NCBI GenBank assembly: GCA_030544215.1
Contig: JARZZO010000014.1
Location: 21,397,734-21,461,733 of the forward strand
DNA length: 64,000 bases
Direction of reading: 5' to 3'
Source of the DNA: Zantedeschia hybrid cultivar
Lineage: Eukaryota > Streptophyta > Magnoliopsida > Alismatales > Araceae
Under the pieces are notes generated by a model, which was not told where the DNA came from, did not search any database, and was given only the letters and a program-made list of their open reading frames with translations. The number at the start of each line of letters is the position of its first letter. Within the stretch, counting starts at the first letter, position 1. Below are positions 34,244 to 46,366 of the stretch, one piece after another. The translations under genes were made by a program, and so were the position numbers.

Positions 34244-35054
34244 ATATCTTTGTGTCTGGATTCTATTTTTAAGATATTATTATGTTCAACACATGTGTCC
34301 GTGTCGATAATTGACACTTATATCTACGTCTTATTAATCATAGGTGTGTGAAGTTACATACACCTAATGAAGGTTAAACCCATGACCCCAATTAATAATT
34401 AATGTTAATTCAATGAGTGATGAATAAGAAAATAGGGACGATTTATTCTCAAAGCTTATTTATTATGTTCAAGATAGTGAGAATAGTGTGAAGGTATTCA
34501 CAAACTTAATTCCAGTTCTTTTAGTTTCATCTCCAATTTTTTGTTTTTAAGGCTAACAATCCAGATAAGTCGTTTTATCATTTAGATAAAAGTGACTTAT
34601 CTTTATTTTTTTTTAATCGTCATTTACTAGTCAAAAGACACTAACACTCTCAATCCATTGTTACTTGCCTCCGACTTCCATATCTCCAGTGTCCCTAATA
34701 GTCAACAGTCCACTGCCCGTTACCTTTATTTGCCACTGCTACCATCCACTTGTGCCTGCCTCCAATTTTTCCTATTCCTAAAATATCTACTCCCAACTAA
34801 CAAAACATAAGAGAAAAATCGAACCATACACATCATCATTTCTATTATTTTGATATCCAACGTGATTAGATTCTTGATTCATGCACACACAGCAGGCCCC
34901 GTCTCTACCTAAAGTGCGCTTGACGGTGGACGTTTTCTGTCGCACACCTTTTACGTCTAATCATGTATCAAATGGGGCCTCGATTCTTTCCCCTGGTGAG
35001 AGCCCCAAGTTCACATCGAAATCCCTGACAATAAGAAGTACCTACGAGTAAGGG

Positions 35055-35453
35055 TATTGCTTGCTGCCATGTTTGACATTGCAGTAAGTTGAGTTATTTT
35101 ACAGTACAATGTCATTAGTTTAAGAAAGCTGTGTTCTATAAGTTAGATAGCTTTTTTCTTAAGTGAATTTGACAAATATTTTTTAAATATAATAAATATT
35201 TCATAGACACAACAAATGTTATTTAATATACTTAAAAAATATTTGACAAATATTTTTAAATTTAACAAATATTTTATAGACACGACAAATAATAATTATC
35301 ATGTCAACAAAATCTTGTCACGTCTACGTACATTTGTCACGTTTGAGAAAAAAGTTGTCAACTTATACAATGATACTTAGACTAATGATATATGTATTGT
35401 AAGATAACTCAGTTTCCTATAATGCCAAACATTGCAGCAAGATTTATTTTACA
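35055..35453. mobile_element. Foldback element with 70-bp arms
   Basis: The left arm TTGCTTGCTGCCATGTTTGA and onward pairs with the right arm, which when reverse complemented reads ATCTTGCTGCAATGTTTGGC. Pairing continues through GAGTTAT(T/C)TTACA(G/A)TACA to CATTAGT(T/C)TAAG. The end words resemble the GAGTAATACTTGCTGCA MITE family, but no matching 9-bp duplication is visible. Confidence 0.65.
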
Positions 35454-35466
35454 AGGAATTAAAGAA

Positions 35467-35739
35467 AATTGCATTTGCTCACCTAATTCTGCTGGGTTTG
35501 GAGTTTCGAATTGAAACCCGTGTCCAGACTATGCATGTCATCATTGCTCATACATTGCAGCAAGAATTACTCTCTGAAGAATTAAGTAAGAGCTCAACTT
35601 AGTGCACACTCCCCTGTAGACCCGCCTATTAGGGTGCGGTGTGAGAGCATATCCCTCCCATTAAGAAAAAGTGCATTTGCCCCCTGGTTCTGCTGGGTTT
35701 AGAGTTGCGAACTTGTGTCAAGAATATACATGTCATCAT
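35467..35739. repeat. Direct repeat, two copies 200 bp apart
   Basis: GCATTTGC(T/C)C and TTCTGCTGGGTTT(G/A)GAGTT through CATGTCATCAT occur at about 35467-35545 and 35667-35739. Non-coding. Confidence 0.65.
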
Positions 35740-35747
35740 CCGAAGAA

Positions 35748-35917
35748 GAGATCCTCTCAATACACATTTGAACCGGATTTTAAGAGTACTGAAAGGGGGA
35801 GGACCCATATATTTACCAAATTTGAAGATCATTGAGGAGTTCTTTTTGTAATATTTGACCACTTCCCCCTCTCATTACTATTGGATTTGGTCTAAACGTG
35901 TGTACTGAGAGAATCTC
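35748..35917. mobile_element. MITE, copy 2 of the family at 31737-31883
   Basis: The left end GAGATCCTCTCAATACACA pairs with the right end, GAGATTCTCTCAGTACACA when reverse complemented. The two family members lie 4 kb apart and differ in the interior. Confidence 0.65.
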
Positions 35918-36095
35918 TTATCCATCATCGCCCTTTGGTGGCTGAGAGCGTGGATAAAGTAATGCATATACTTCATGGATATATGCACACGTACCTTGTC
36001 ATCCCTCCGGCCGGTTACAACCATAGCTTACAAAATTAATACGCCATTGGATAAGCATACACTTTTATCCCTATAGTGGTTGAGGTCTTCATGAG

Positions 36096-36595
36096 GAGTA
36101 ATACTTGCTGCGATGCCCTCTCTATTGGCCCCAAGATGCCATAACCGTGATTACAATCCAATGGCCAATCGGATGACTTAAAAAAATTTGAAAAATCAAA
36201 AATTGAGTTCCGATGAACAGTTAAAAGTACACATTTATACTGTTAGTTAGAGTTCGATTTTTTATTTTTTAGTTTTTGTTTTTTCAGATTTTTTTCGGTC
36301 GTCCGATCGGGCATTGCACTGACGGACGGTTAGAGCACCTTGGGGTCGACCTAGAAGAAAATTTTTAATTTTTTTTATTTATCCACCTTGGTGCCCTAAC
36401 CATCAGTACAGTGTAATGTTCGATCGAACGACTAAAAAAAATTTAAAAAATAAAAAATCGACTTTTTATGAACAGTAAAAAGTACAAATTTATACTGTTC
36501 GTTAGAGTTCGATTTTTTATTTTTCAAATTTTTTTTGATTGTTCGATTGGACATTACATTATACGAACAATTAGAAACATTACAAAATATTACTC
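36096..36595. mobile_element. Mutator-like MITE, GAGTAATACTTGCTGCA family, copy 2
   Basis: Identical CTTCATGAG flanks the element (36087-36095 and 36596-36604), a 9-bp duplication. The ends are GAGTAATACTTGCTGCGATG and, reverse complemented, GAGTAATATTTTGTAATGT. Inside, a 130-bp palindromic module (GAACAGT.AAAAGTACA..TTTATACTGTT) occurs twice. Non-coding, 500 bp. Confidence 0.85.
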
Positions 36596-36899
36596 CTTCA
36601 TGAGATAGATAGGAAGAGAGAGAGAGAGAGCGCACGACAGCACCAACATATCCAGTTATCCATCTATAGAGCTGCCTACCTACCCCACTCGAGGTCCCCG
36701 AAGGAATACCAAATAACACGAGTCCCTTCCACTTGTGCAGTTCCCGCAGGCGATACGCGTCTTCCCTTCCCCCTTTGTTTAATGGTGTTGTCTAAATGAT
36801 GCTACCATCTTATGTCCCTAAACGATGCTTTGCATCTTCCTTCACCCTTTTGTTTAATGGTGTTGTCCCTAAATGATGCTATGATGGATGCGCCTTTAG

Positions 36900-37190
36900 C
36901 TAAAATGTCTTCACGAAGTATTTTCTTAATTAATTTTGATATGTTTTACCAATGTGAATAAAAATAAATTAGAGAAATACTTCTTGTATTTTTAAAATAT
37001 TCTATTTTTTCTCGAGAAGTATTTTTTTATCTCCTCTCATAAGATGATATTTCTCGTGATTTTATTTTTACCGTTGCATCTCTCTCTTTCCATGTTAGAT
37101 CTTCTCTTCACTTTTTTTTTTGTCTATTTTTTTAAGAGATTTGTAAATATATATTATTGTTTCTTAAAATTTTTTATTATTTTTTATTTT
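36900..37190. repeat. Dispersed AT-rich repeat, copy 2
   Basis: Matches 4290-4610 in motif order (TTAATTAATTTT, ATATGTTTT, CTCGAGA, TTAAAATATT, CTCTCTC). Copies differ strongly in detail. Confidence 0.45.
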
Positions 37191-37789
37191 TTTTCCCCTC
37201 AATCTCGGTAGTGGCCACCACCACCATCCACCCACCCACCGAATGTTGAACCGACAGAAAGGTCGATGTAGGAAGTGGCCAAGCTTGCTGGGCCATCACC
37301 CAAAAGTGATAGGGAATGGTGGCAAAAGCATCCCTTCGATCGGCATCAGATGACAGAGAAAACAGGGTGACAAGGACAGAAGGAACGGTGGACTATGCCT
37401 ATGGGGCCAGTAGGTCTCCACGGCCTTTAACGACTGGCCCCATCCATCAAATCAAACATGGTAGTCCTGCTCATATGCGACTCTGAAATTTATACCCAAT
37501 CACGGCGGGGGGTAACTTTTAACTTTTACGAGGAATCTGCAAAGGGCCAAGTGTCCAAATTCTTGCAGATTCAGGGGAAGCGTGAATGCGCAAGCTCTGT
37601 TACCTACCGTTGATACTTCTCGTCCCCAATCTTCATGGCTGGCAAATATTTAATTTATTAGAATGCACATTCAATTCTGTTTCGACCTAACTATTTGAGA
37701 TGAAAAAATTCCAAATTTATATCTAACGTTAATATTAATATAATAATTTACTACATTAGCTAATATTAAGATTTTCACATTTTAGGTCT

Positions 37790-38580
37790 TTTTTTTTTCT
37801 CTTAAGCATGATTTGATTAGATATTTAAATGACAACACAAATTATTTAAAAATAATGGACAAACAATATCATACCGTTCACTACCAAATCATTTTAGTTA
37901 GACAATCTAAATCTTTTAATTAAACAACTTAAATCGATCAAACAGCCCAAATAAGTTCAACATTCGAACAACAATAACATGATATATCACAAATTTTGGA
38001 TGATGCGTATTCATCCAATAAAAGATAAATTTTAAACAAATAATAACGATAAAAACAAGAATAAGATAAAAAATAGAAAAAAACTAATTGATCTTTTTTG
38101 ATGATTCATCAAAGTTTCATAAATAAATTATCTGAAAGAATGGGCTTGCATGTTCAAACCTTATGATAGAAACTCTTGAGAGAAATCTGCGAGAAGATAG
38201 GCGGTTGAAGGTAAGGAGGAGAGAGCTGTCGAGAAGGGATATTTACTATCAAATAATAATTAAGATTTTTATGAGAGATAAAATGTAATTGAGATTCTAC
38301 TTAGACGGGGAACTGTTTAAAAGATTCTCTGTGCGCAAGGAGGGAATGGTTAACATTGAAAATGAGTTGTTTTAAAATAGGTTGAGATAAGAGTTATAAT
38401 CATTAATGAGTTATTTTAAAATGAGTTGAAATAAAGAGGACATAAATAATTATAAAAGGGTTATGGCTATTAATGATTTCTCTTAAGAATTGTTTAGTTT
38501 TTTTTTTTTTTGACAAAAAAAAATATAAGAGTATCACATTAATTGGACTAAGAATTCTATTTTATTAGTATAATATAGAT
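37790..38580 (-). mobile_element. Helitron-like non-autonomous element, mirrored copy
   Basis: On the minus strand from about 38580 it reads ATCTATATTATACTAATAAA, then AACTCATTAATGATTATAAC and related words in the order seen at 28639 onward. It is non-coding. The 3' end is not defined. The spacer 37190-37790 shows a GC-richer patch (37200-37460) without a recognisable product. Confidence 0.4.
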
Positions 38581-39137
38581 GTGTATAATTCGTGTACAGT
38601 TCACACGATATAAGAACATATAATTGATGTAATTGTTGGATTCTTCCGCAAAAATATTTTTTTGTAATTCAGTCAAACAATCTAAAGAATTATGGACAGA
38701 ATCTCTCATTTTTTTGAATTGAGATCCTTTGAATACAACTACTGATCGAATTCAATAATTACTGAGAAGAGAGTTTTTTTTTAAAAATCTTCTCATGCGA
38801 ATCTTTTTCTATCTCGGATCAGGAGCTTTTTTGAAACTCCCTCCCTTTGTTTCTGCATTGATCTTTACTTAAAGTGGAACCAATCTCTTTTCTTAATAGG
38901 CTTTCAGACGTGTATATTGCTTTAACGTCACAGGCCTGTAGGCAGCTCCTTCTGGTCACGCGCAGCGTACCACCGACGCACGAGGGGAGCACCGGATCGC
39001 GCGGTCAGCGGAGTCGCCTTCGCGTCCCCAAGTGGCGCCGCCCTCGGAGGACGAACTATACCAATAAAGGCAGCAGGAGGACGAAGAATATTTCCTTTTT
39101 GTGCACAAGAAAGGGGAGAAGGGAACTATCACAGAAG

Positions 39138-39145
39138 TGACGTGG
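39138..39145 (+). promoter_or_regulatory. ABRE-like ACGT element upstream of the SnRK2 gene
   Basis: TGACGTGG contains the ACGTGG core bound by bZIP factors in ABA-responsive promoters. It lies 75 bp before the TATA box. Its position is suggestive; function is inferred. Confidence 0.4.
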
Positions 39146-39212
39146 AAAAAAAAGACTTGGTTAAATCCCTTCTTCCCAGTGAATACACACTCTCTCTCAC
39201 ACCGCTCCCAAA

Positions 39213-39226
39213 TTTATATATTAAAA
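39213..39226 (+). promoter_or_regulatory. Probable TATA box of the SnRK2 gene
   Basis: TTTATATATTAAAA lies about 300 bp before the chosen start codon and is followed by pyrimidine-rich leader DNA; transcription would start near 39245. Confidence 0.5.
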
Positions 39227-39522
39227 AGGAGAGGAAGAGGTCGGTCGCTCTCCGTTCTCCCCTTCCTCCCGTCTATATCCTTCTGCTCCTCCCACAGGTT
39301 CCCCAGGGTCGCTGGGCCTCTGCTTATCGTGGAGCTCCTGTTAAGCTTTCCACTGTGTGGAAACCCTAATTTGTCGCTTTCACGTTCTCAGAGCATTCCG
39401 CATCCCTTGCTGTAATCCTCGTTGGCTCGATCGGAGCAACTCCGTTGCTGCTGGGCTGGGAGGTCTGCACGGGGAATTTCGAACCTTCTCTTCAAAGAAC
39501 AGGGTCAGAAGTGCGAGAGGAG

Positions 39523-42500
39523 ATGGACAAGTACGAGATGGTAAAGGACATCGGGGCTGGGAACTTCGGTGTGGCGAGGCTGATGCGTCACAAGGAAACC
39601 AAGGAGCTGGTGGCCATGAAGTATATAGAGAGGGGGCAGAAGGTCGTCCGCCGCCGCCAAATCCCACCCTTCTTTTGTTCTTCTTCTGTGCCTTAGATTG
39701 CTAGCTTGTGATGCTAATTCGCGTTCCCCCTTTTCCTTCTGCAGATTGACGAGAACGTGGCGAGGGAGATCATCAACCACCGCTCTCTGCGCCATCCCAA
39801 CATCATCCGCTTCAAGGAGGTAAGGGATCGATGCCGCCGCAGGCGCGCGCGGTTCTCTGTACACCTCAAGCAATCGCAATTCTGTACATGTGATTGTTGC
39901 TCTCGTGTGCGGGCAGGTCGTGCTGACGCCGACGCACCTGGCCATCTTGATGGAGTACGCCGCCGGCGGCGAGCTCTTCGATCGCATCTGCACCGCCGGA
40001 CGATTCAGCGAGGACGAGGTCAGCCCCCTCTTCTACACCTTCAGATTATTCCAGTACAAGGAAATCCGCTTCTTCCGAGTTCTGATCCGTGGGGTCGATT
40101 TTTCTTGGAATTAATTGGCAGGCAAGGTATTTCTTCCAGCAGCTCATCTCCGGCGTCAGCTACTGTCATCACATGGTAAGCACAGGGAGAAAACAAATTA
40201 GAAATGCGTTGAAAAAGTGAAAAACGAAGTATTAATTCTTTTTGGGTAGTGTTTAAATTAGTTAAATTTGGCATGCCATTTCAGCAAATATGCCACCGGG
40301 ACCTGAAGCTGGAGAACACGCTGCTGGACGGGAGCCCCGCTCCCCGCCTCAAGATTTGCGATTTCGGGTACTCGAAGGTCCGATTCCGCTCTGAACTTTT
40401 GGATTCTCGGCGTAAATTTTGCTTGCTGTGCTGGATTACTGAATTAATTTGTCCTCTGAATATTTTTTTTGCTCCGCTTAATTAATTTGAAGTGCTGTGC
40501 TTCGAACTGTAATTTTTTATAAAAATCCTCGGATGTGTCTGACCTGCACCGGCAAAAATTATAGTCGTCGCTGCTCCACTCCCGGCCCAAGTCCACGGTG
40601 GGCACGCCCGCGTACATTGCGCCGGAGGTTCTATCTCGCCGGGAATACGACGGCAAGGTAAGTGGCCAACCTAATTAATTATGCACCGGGGTTGGAGAGC
40701 TTTTCTACTTTTAATGATGTCTTTGCTAATATAGAACATCAATGGAGTTTTTCTATATTGATCTCGTTGTTTTCATTAAATTCTTTGTTAGTTTTACGGC
40801 ATTATCTACCGTCCATCTTATGGAAACGGAAAGTTATGCGGGTAAAAAGTTAATATCCAATAGTAAAACGTTTAGGCTTAATAGTGAAAATAACAAAATG
40901 AACCAGTTGCCTAAGGCAGTTGGTTCATCCAACCTCCCTTGCAAAAGGGAGGTCTCAAATTTGATTTTGATTGGATCATAATCGGTCTTTGGGTCCTTTC
41001 GAAAAAAAAAATAATGTGAAAATAACAAAACCTTATATATAATATAAAAGGTTTTGAAGATGCTTTTTTAACAATGAGATTGTCTCGTCTTTTTCCACTC
41101 TTCTTTATTGGTCTATTTATGTTTTAAGTACATACATCAAATTTAATTTATATTAATCATGTTGTTAAGGTTTTGAAAAAATATTATGGCTCATTAAGTT
41201 AATTACAGATATAACAAGTTAAATAAAAAAAGTGTCTTTTTTCTAAAAGATTTATACTAAGCCCGTAAAAATGCCAGTTGGGTCCCTGCTTCAAGCCTGC
41301 CGTCTACCCGGTACGGTCCGTGGGGATCGGTGTTGACCCAGAAGGGAACCGCTCCACGTTGGGCACATGCGCTGTCACGTGGGAGAGGGACTTTCAGCGT
41401 CGTGTAGCCCATTGCTAGGCACGCGCCACGTACTTGGGTTTAGGGTTGCGGAGTAACTCGTTGGCTTGAACAGAATTTAATTTTCCGATTCTGCCCCATC
41501 GTAAAATCGGAGGTGTGTTTGGAGAGACTTGTGTTGAGAGCAAGTGGCTGATTTTTGGCTCCTTTTTTTTTTAGTCCCACTTGCTCTTGGTAGGCTGCAC
41601 AGCAAGCGGCTGCAGTAGTAATTTTTTTTTTCTTTTTTTTGTGGTGGATCTCATCACGTCTAACATATTTGTACAATCTAATTTTAGATCTGATAATATT
41701 AAAAATTTAAAAATAAAAAAATCAAATTATTCATTTGGCTCATTATAAAAAATATTAAAAATAAAAAATATTTTTTTTAACTGCACCCCATACAACATGC
41801 AACTATTTTTTTTGAAAGAGTAGACCAGTTACAATGGCTCTCAAATGAGTAGAATTTAAATCTCCAAACACAATATTCTTTCAATTTGGGAATATAAATG
41901 TGTACAGCGACATTTTCATGTACACGAGCGACTTTTTCACCTTATTTGGTCAAACTTAGCGCGTGAAAGAGTGTTTTTATGCATCTAATGGTACTTGAAT
42001 CAGTGACCTCTTACTTGGAGATGTTATTTTATGTCAAGATTGAGATAATCTGGATCTCCTCTTTGGACCCTTTCTCTGAATCCTTTAATTTCAATGGTGA
42101 GAAAAAACAACTCATTAATAAAATGAGTTCATAAATTACTGCATACATAAATATACATTAAAGGATCAAGGAAAAGGGCCAGAGAAGAGATCCAGGTGAT
42201 CTCCATCCCCTATACCATCCAACCTTCAGACGAGTGCTAAAATTTGTGGCTTCTTTTCACTGGTTTCCCGGATCCAGTCATGGTGGGAACGTGTTTTCTC
42301 TCCGCGCCTCATGGCTTGTTTTAAGGATTCTCTTTTCCGTTTGCCTTTCGGGAAAGGAAAGTGGGTGATTCCAGTAGGTGTATTGGGCGACCATGCTCTC
42401 AAAAGTAATCCACGGTGACGGCAACCCGGCCACCATCTTTGTGATTCGCTTCTTGCCCGCTATCTGTTTGGCGTTTAAACTCTCCCAGCTATGCTCGGCA

Positions 42501-44189
42501 TCCTCCAACTAATGGGGTCACGGGGGCTCGTAAAGTCCCTTTCAGGCGTCCAACCCGCAGTATTCTGCAGTTGGGTTTTGGTGGCACTGTGACTTCGTGA
42601 TCTCAGAATATCCTTATTCCCTTCTCGTGATGCTGTACCATCGGATAGAGGCTCTAAAATTCTCATATTAAATGCGGATAAGAAGATATTGAGATTTTTT
42701 TTAGCTCCCTTCTACTTCCGCCTTTTTCTGAGATGCCTCAGGGATTCGCTGAACGCTAAACCTGTGTATATATCTTGCCAAACAATGTACATGATGTTTA
42801 GTTGTCCACGCATATAGGCCACCCGCATGTTGAAGTTGCATAGTTTAATTTGGAATAAATATGTACCGTTCAATTGGACTATAGATTTTAAGTTTGCCTT
42901 TCTAGATATTCACATTTTTTGTTTGTAGAAAAATCCTATTTACAAAAATTTCGTGAGCCACTAACCGGGTTCATTTGTTTGTCAGTTCTATCTGTATTCA
43001 TGTGCTTTTCGTTTTCTGCTTCCTGTGTGGTTTGTGTAATAAACAGCTTGCAGACGTATGGTCATGTGGGGTGACCCTGTATGTCATGTTGGTGGGAGGT
43101 TATCCCTTTGAAGACCCAGACGATCCAAGGAACTTTAGGAAGACAATTGGGGTATGTCTATGGATTTTCCATTTATTTCTTTTTCTTCTGTCCTGCATTC
43201 TGGTGGTCATCATAGTGATTTCTTCTCTCATTGTGATGTTAACCAGCTGTTGCTTTGATCGCAGCGCATTATGTCAATCCAATACAGAATACCAGATTAT
43301 GTACACATTTCCAACGACTGCAGGGATCTGCTGAAGCGCATTTTTGTAGCCAATCCATCCAGGGTACGTGACTCAATCACAAGAAGAGCGTTTGCATATT
43401 ACTCGCAAACAGCCGAAATTTGCATCTAATTTATGTTTCTGCGGAAGGTAGTTGACATTTTTATTAGATTAATGTATTTTTCTACGATAGTTATATTTCA
43501 TCATCCTTTGAAAGGGACATGGATCAACTTCCCATGTGCATCCACCGAGCATGTGTCCTTGCATAATTTAAACAGCAGTAACATTCTTTTTCTAAAAGCA
43601 AACCTTTGCGTTAGTGACATTTAATTGGAAAGTCTGTCTAATATGGGAGAACTTGGAACTTGGGTTATTTTGTCACCCTTTTGATAAGGAAATAAAATGC
43701 ATGGAACCCCAAAGAATTTCGTTCTCACGAAGACGCTAGCGTCTTTGATTAGGTGATGGTGTTTGGTTACAAGACATTTGCAATGATTGAATTCTTACAT
43801 GCTTATCAGTCGATATAATTTCCTAATTTTTATTGCAGAGAATAACAATAAGAGAAATAAAGAGTCACCCGTGGTTCTTGAAGAATTTGCCAAGGGAGCT
43901 TACTGAAGCAGCGCAAGCAATATACTACGAGAGGAATAAGAATGCTCCTAGCTACTCCCTTCAGAGCGTAGATGAGATCATGAAGATTGTTGCAGAGGCC
44001 AGAACTCCTCCTCCATCCTCTAGGAGGATTGCAGGCTTTGGGTGGGCTGCTGAGGAAGACGATGACGAAGATGAAGAGAAAGAGCCCGACGAGGAGGAGG
44101 TTGAGGAAGAAGAGGAAGAAGAGGAAGAAGATGAATATGATAAGAGGGTCAAGGAAGTCCATGCCAGTGGTGAATTTCATATTAGTTAG
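39523..44189 (+). CDS. SnRK2: SnRK2 serine/threonine protein kinase, nine exons
   Basis: Exons: 39523-39642, 39745-39819, 39917-40018, 40122-40175, 40285-40377, 40565-40657, 43047-43151, 43265-43363, 43839-44189; all introns are GT-AG and all junctions keep codon phase 0. Product 363 aa, the usual SnRK2 length and exon number. Kinase features: GAGNFGVA loop (11-18), Lys33, HRDLKLEN (121-128), DFG (143-145), activation loop [17 protein letters not shown] with the conserved Ser154 and Ser158. The C-terminus (IAGFGW, then a long Asp/Glu run and [15 protein letters not shown]) is the acidic tail of subclass I/II (SAPK4-7-like) rather than the ABA-box type of subclass III. SnRK2s are osmotic-stress and ABA-pathway kinases. 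I chose MDKYE as start; an in-frame ATG at 39445 would add 26 residues unlike the family. Confidence 0.95.
40884..40898. repeat. Target-site duplication of the intronic SINE, left copy
   Basis: GTGAAAATAACAAAA, repeated exactly at 41016-41030. Confidence 0.85.
40899..41015 (+). mobile_element. SINE insertion in SnRK2 intron 6
   Basis: A 117-bp insertion bounded by a perfect 15-bp duplication and ending in A10 plus TAAT. The body has tRNA-like promoter boxes: TTGCCTAAGGCAGTTGG (A-box-like) and AGGTCTCAAATTTGATT (B-box-like). It lies in the sense direction of the host gene, 240 bp after exon 6. Short for a plant SINE; the 5' end may be slightly truncated. The family is not identified. Confidence 0.8.
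41016..41030. repeat. Target-site duplication of the intronic SINE, right copy
   Basis: Exact second copy of the 15-bp flank. Further on in intron 6, 41260-41470 is a GC-rich patch and 42240-42660 has two minus-strand open frames of about 60-75 codons; I recognise neither. Confidence 0.85.
42042..42204. mobile_element. MITE in SnRK2 intron 6
   Basis: The left arm GAGATAATCTGGATCTCCTC pairs with the right arm, GAGATCACCTGGATCTCTTC when reverse complemented, and the pairing extends about 45 bp to ATCCTTTAAT. Total length is about 163 bp; non-coding. Confidence 0.75.
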
Positions 44190-44717
44190 CAGTCCAGCCT
44201 ATCCAGGGGAGATCGGAAGACATGGAGATTATTCCTATTTTATCTTTTCATTTGACTTTGTTTTTGGATCTGCCTAGGATTGATGCAATACCTTATTAAA
44301 TTATTATGTAAAATTACTATTGTGCATCCCTTGCTTGCATAGTGTGATTGTAGCACCAAAGCAAACATTGATCTGACAGTGACAGTTACCCTATGTTTAG
44401 TCTTGTGAGATGTGTAAGGTTGCTACTGCCGTCTTTTGTTACAATTATGTGTACCTACTTTGATACTGCAGCCTAAAAGTTCATCACTGGAAAGGGATGG
44501 GTGCTCGTGGCAATCTTTAGAGATGAGGACATTCATGCCTGGCACTTCCCGTGTTGTGGAATTTCCGTCGTGGGTTACATTGCTTATTAATTATGAAAGG
44601 GGGTAGCGTATTGTCTCAACCTAATTATGGGTGGATTTGGCTTCAGAAGATCTTGTTTAGTGGAGGTGTACAAGAAATTGGATCCGCCACTGGGTCTATA
44701 AATGCCCACTTCCTCCA

Positions 44718-45400
44718 ACTTCACCGCAACAATGAGTAATCTAGTTTTCCCTTTAAAATAACCTGAGTACACTACAAAAGACTGGTGCTACATATGTGGC
44801 TGCAGAAAAATTCTCAGGCAAGAAGACTTCAATATTCTTGAGTAGCAAGTCATACCCAAGATGAGTGTTCTCCTATTTCGACTTCTCCAAAGCCCCCGGT
44901 AGTATAGTCGAAACAGCGGCGGGTTCTCTATCCCTGCAGAGATAGAGCGACAGAAGTATTGAAAATCCAAAATAAAGTCACAGCGAAATAAACCATCATT
45001 ATCATAGGTGTCAAGCGGAAAGTGCAGTAATGTATTCAGGTGAGGTATCCTAACAGGCCGCAACAATGAGTACTCTAGTTTTCCTATAAGAATAACCTGA
45101 GTACGCTCCAAAGGACTGGTCCTCGATATGTGGCTGCAGAAAAAATAGTTTTCGGGCAACAAGACTTCGATATTCTTGAGGATTTCAAGGAGTGCCCCTG
45201 TGGAAGTCTACCCGGTGTAATGTGTTTGTTCTAGAGGGTCTTTTTCCTTGACTTCCAACTTCACCGCAACAATGAGTAATCCAGTTTTCCTATAAAAATA
45301 ATCCGAGTACACTATAAAAGACTGGTACTACATATGCGTCTTCAGAACAAATAGTTCTCAGGCAGGAAGAGTTCGTTATTCTTAAGGATTTCAAGAGTGT
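44718..45400. repeat. Three degenerate copies of a 125-140-bp sequence
   Basis: CACCGCAACAATGAGTA(A/C)TC or a close variant starts copies at about 44718, 45055 and 45256. Each continues with CTGAGTAC, AGACTGGT, ATATG.G and a GAAGACTTC(A/G)ATATTCTTGAG-like end. Frames are broken. It appears to be decayed coding-like DNA duplicated behind the SnRK2 gene. Confidence 0.7.
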
Positions 45401-45445
45401 TATTTGATCCTTGTACTTTGATTCCAAGTGTACGTTGACTCTCAT

Positions 45446-45937
45446 AAGCATATAATCAAACAGATTAAGGGTACCAAGTATGCTGCAAACAGCTGGCACC
45501 ACAAACGTTGGCACAAAATTAGATAGCTGACGGGTAAGAAGGTTTTGACATTCTTAAGAAATTCAAGGACGAATACCTTTTGGCTCGTGGATTAGAGTTG
45601 TTGGAGGATTTCAGCTCAACTTTTTACTCCAAATATGAAATCACTAGACGTTACAGCTTCGCCCATATGCGGCAGGAGAAGAACTTAACAACCAAGCATA
45701 TAATCAAACAGATTAAGGGTACCAAGTATGTCGTAAACAGCTGGCACCACAAACGTTGGCACAAAATAGATAGCTAACGCGTAAGAAGGTTTTAACACTC
45801 AATTCAATCACGAATACCGTTTGGCTCGTGGATTAGAGTTGTTGGAGGATTTCAGCTCAATTTTTTACTCCAAATATGAAATTAGTAGACGTTACAGCTT
45901 TGCTCATGTGCGGCAGTAGAAGAACTTAACAACCAAG
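45446..45937 (+). repeat. 248-bp tandem duplication
   Basis: Copies at 45446-45693 and 45694-45937 run from AAGCATATAATCAAACAG to GAACTTAACAACCAAG. They share GCTCGTGGATTAGAGTTGTT and CTCCAAATATGAAAT blocks. One frame (45580-45777) translates to LLEDFSSTFYSKYEITRRYS and onward, which looks protein-like but which I cannot name; the second copy carries stops. A weak likeness to the three repeats just upstream suggests one older unit. Confidence 0.75.
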
Positions 45938-45950
45938 CTTGAAGTCTGAA

Positions 45951-46366
45951 TGCAATTTATAGTCCCCCTCGCAATTATATTGACTTATGAGTCGAAGTGG
46001 GTCTGAGCAAAGATATGATTGTTAAGGCATATAAACAAACAGGTATTGGGCAACTGAGAGGATGGTCTCTTCTTTCGAATAGGAATTGAATTAGAAACAT
46101 AAATGTTTGTTTGGTGTAGAGCAGGAGCTCTGAAAAGAGAGAACATGACTAAATGGTATGCAATTTATAGTCCCCCTCGCAATTATATTGACTTATGAGT
46201 CGAACTGGGTCTGAACAAAGATATGATAGTTAAGGCATATAAACAAACAGGTCTTGAGCAACTGAGAGGATGGTCTCTTCTTCGAATACGGATTGAATTA
46301 GAAACATAAATGTTTGTTTGGTGTAGAGCAGGAGCTCTGAAAAGAGAGAACATGACTAAATGGTAT
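45951..46366. repeat. 208-bp tandem duplication
   Basis: Copies at 45951-46158 and 46159-46366 run from TGCAATTTATAGTCCCCCTC to CATGACTAAATGGTA with few differences, so this duplication is much younger than its neighbours. Non-coding. Confidence 0.9.

Noticed and set aside
39445..39522. Upstream in-frame ATG adding 26 residues to the SnRK2 protein
   Set aside because: SnRK2 proteins characteristically begin with MDKYE or close variants; the extra residues have no resemblance to the family.
43830..44180. Minus-strand frame of 116 codons rich in Phe and Ser
   Set aside because: It is the antisense of the acidic-tail exon of SnRK2.
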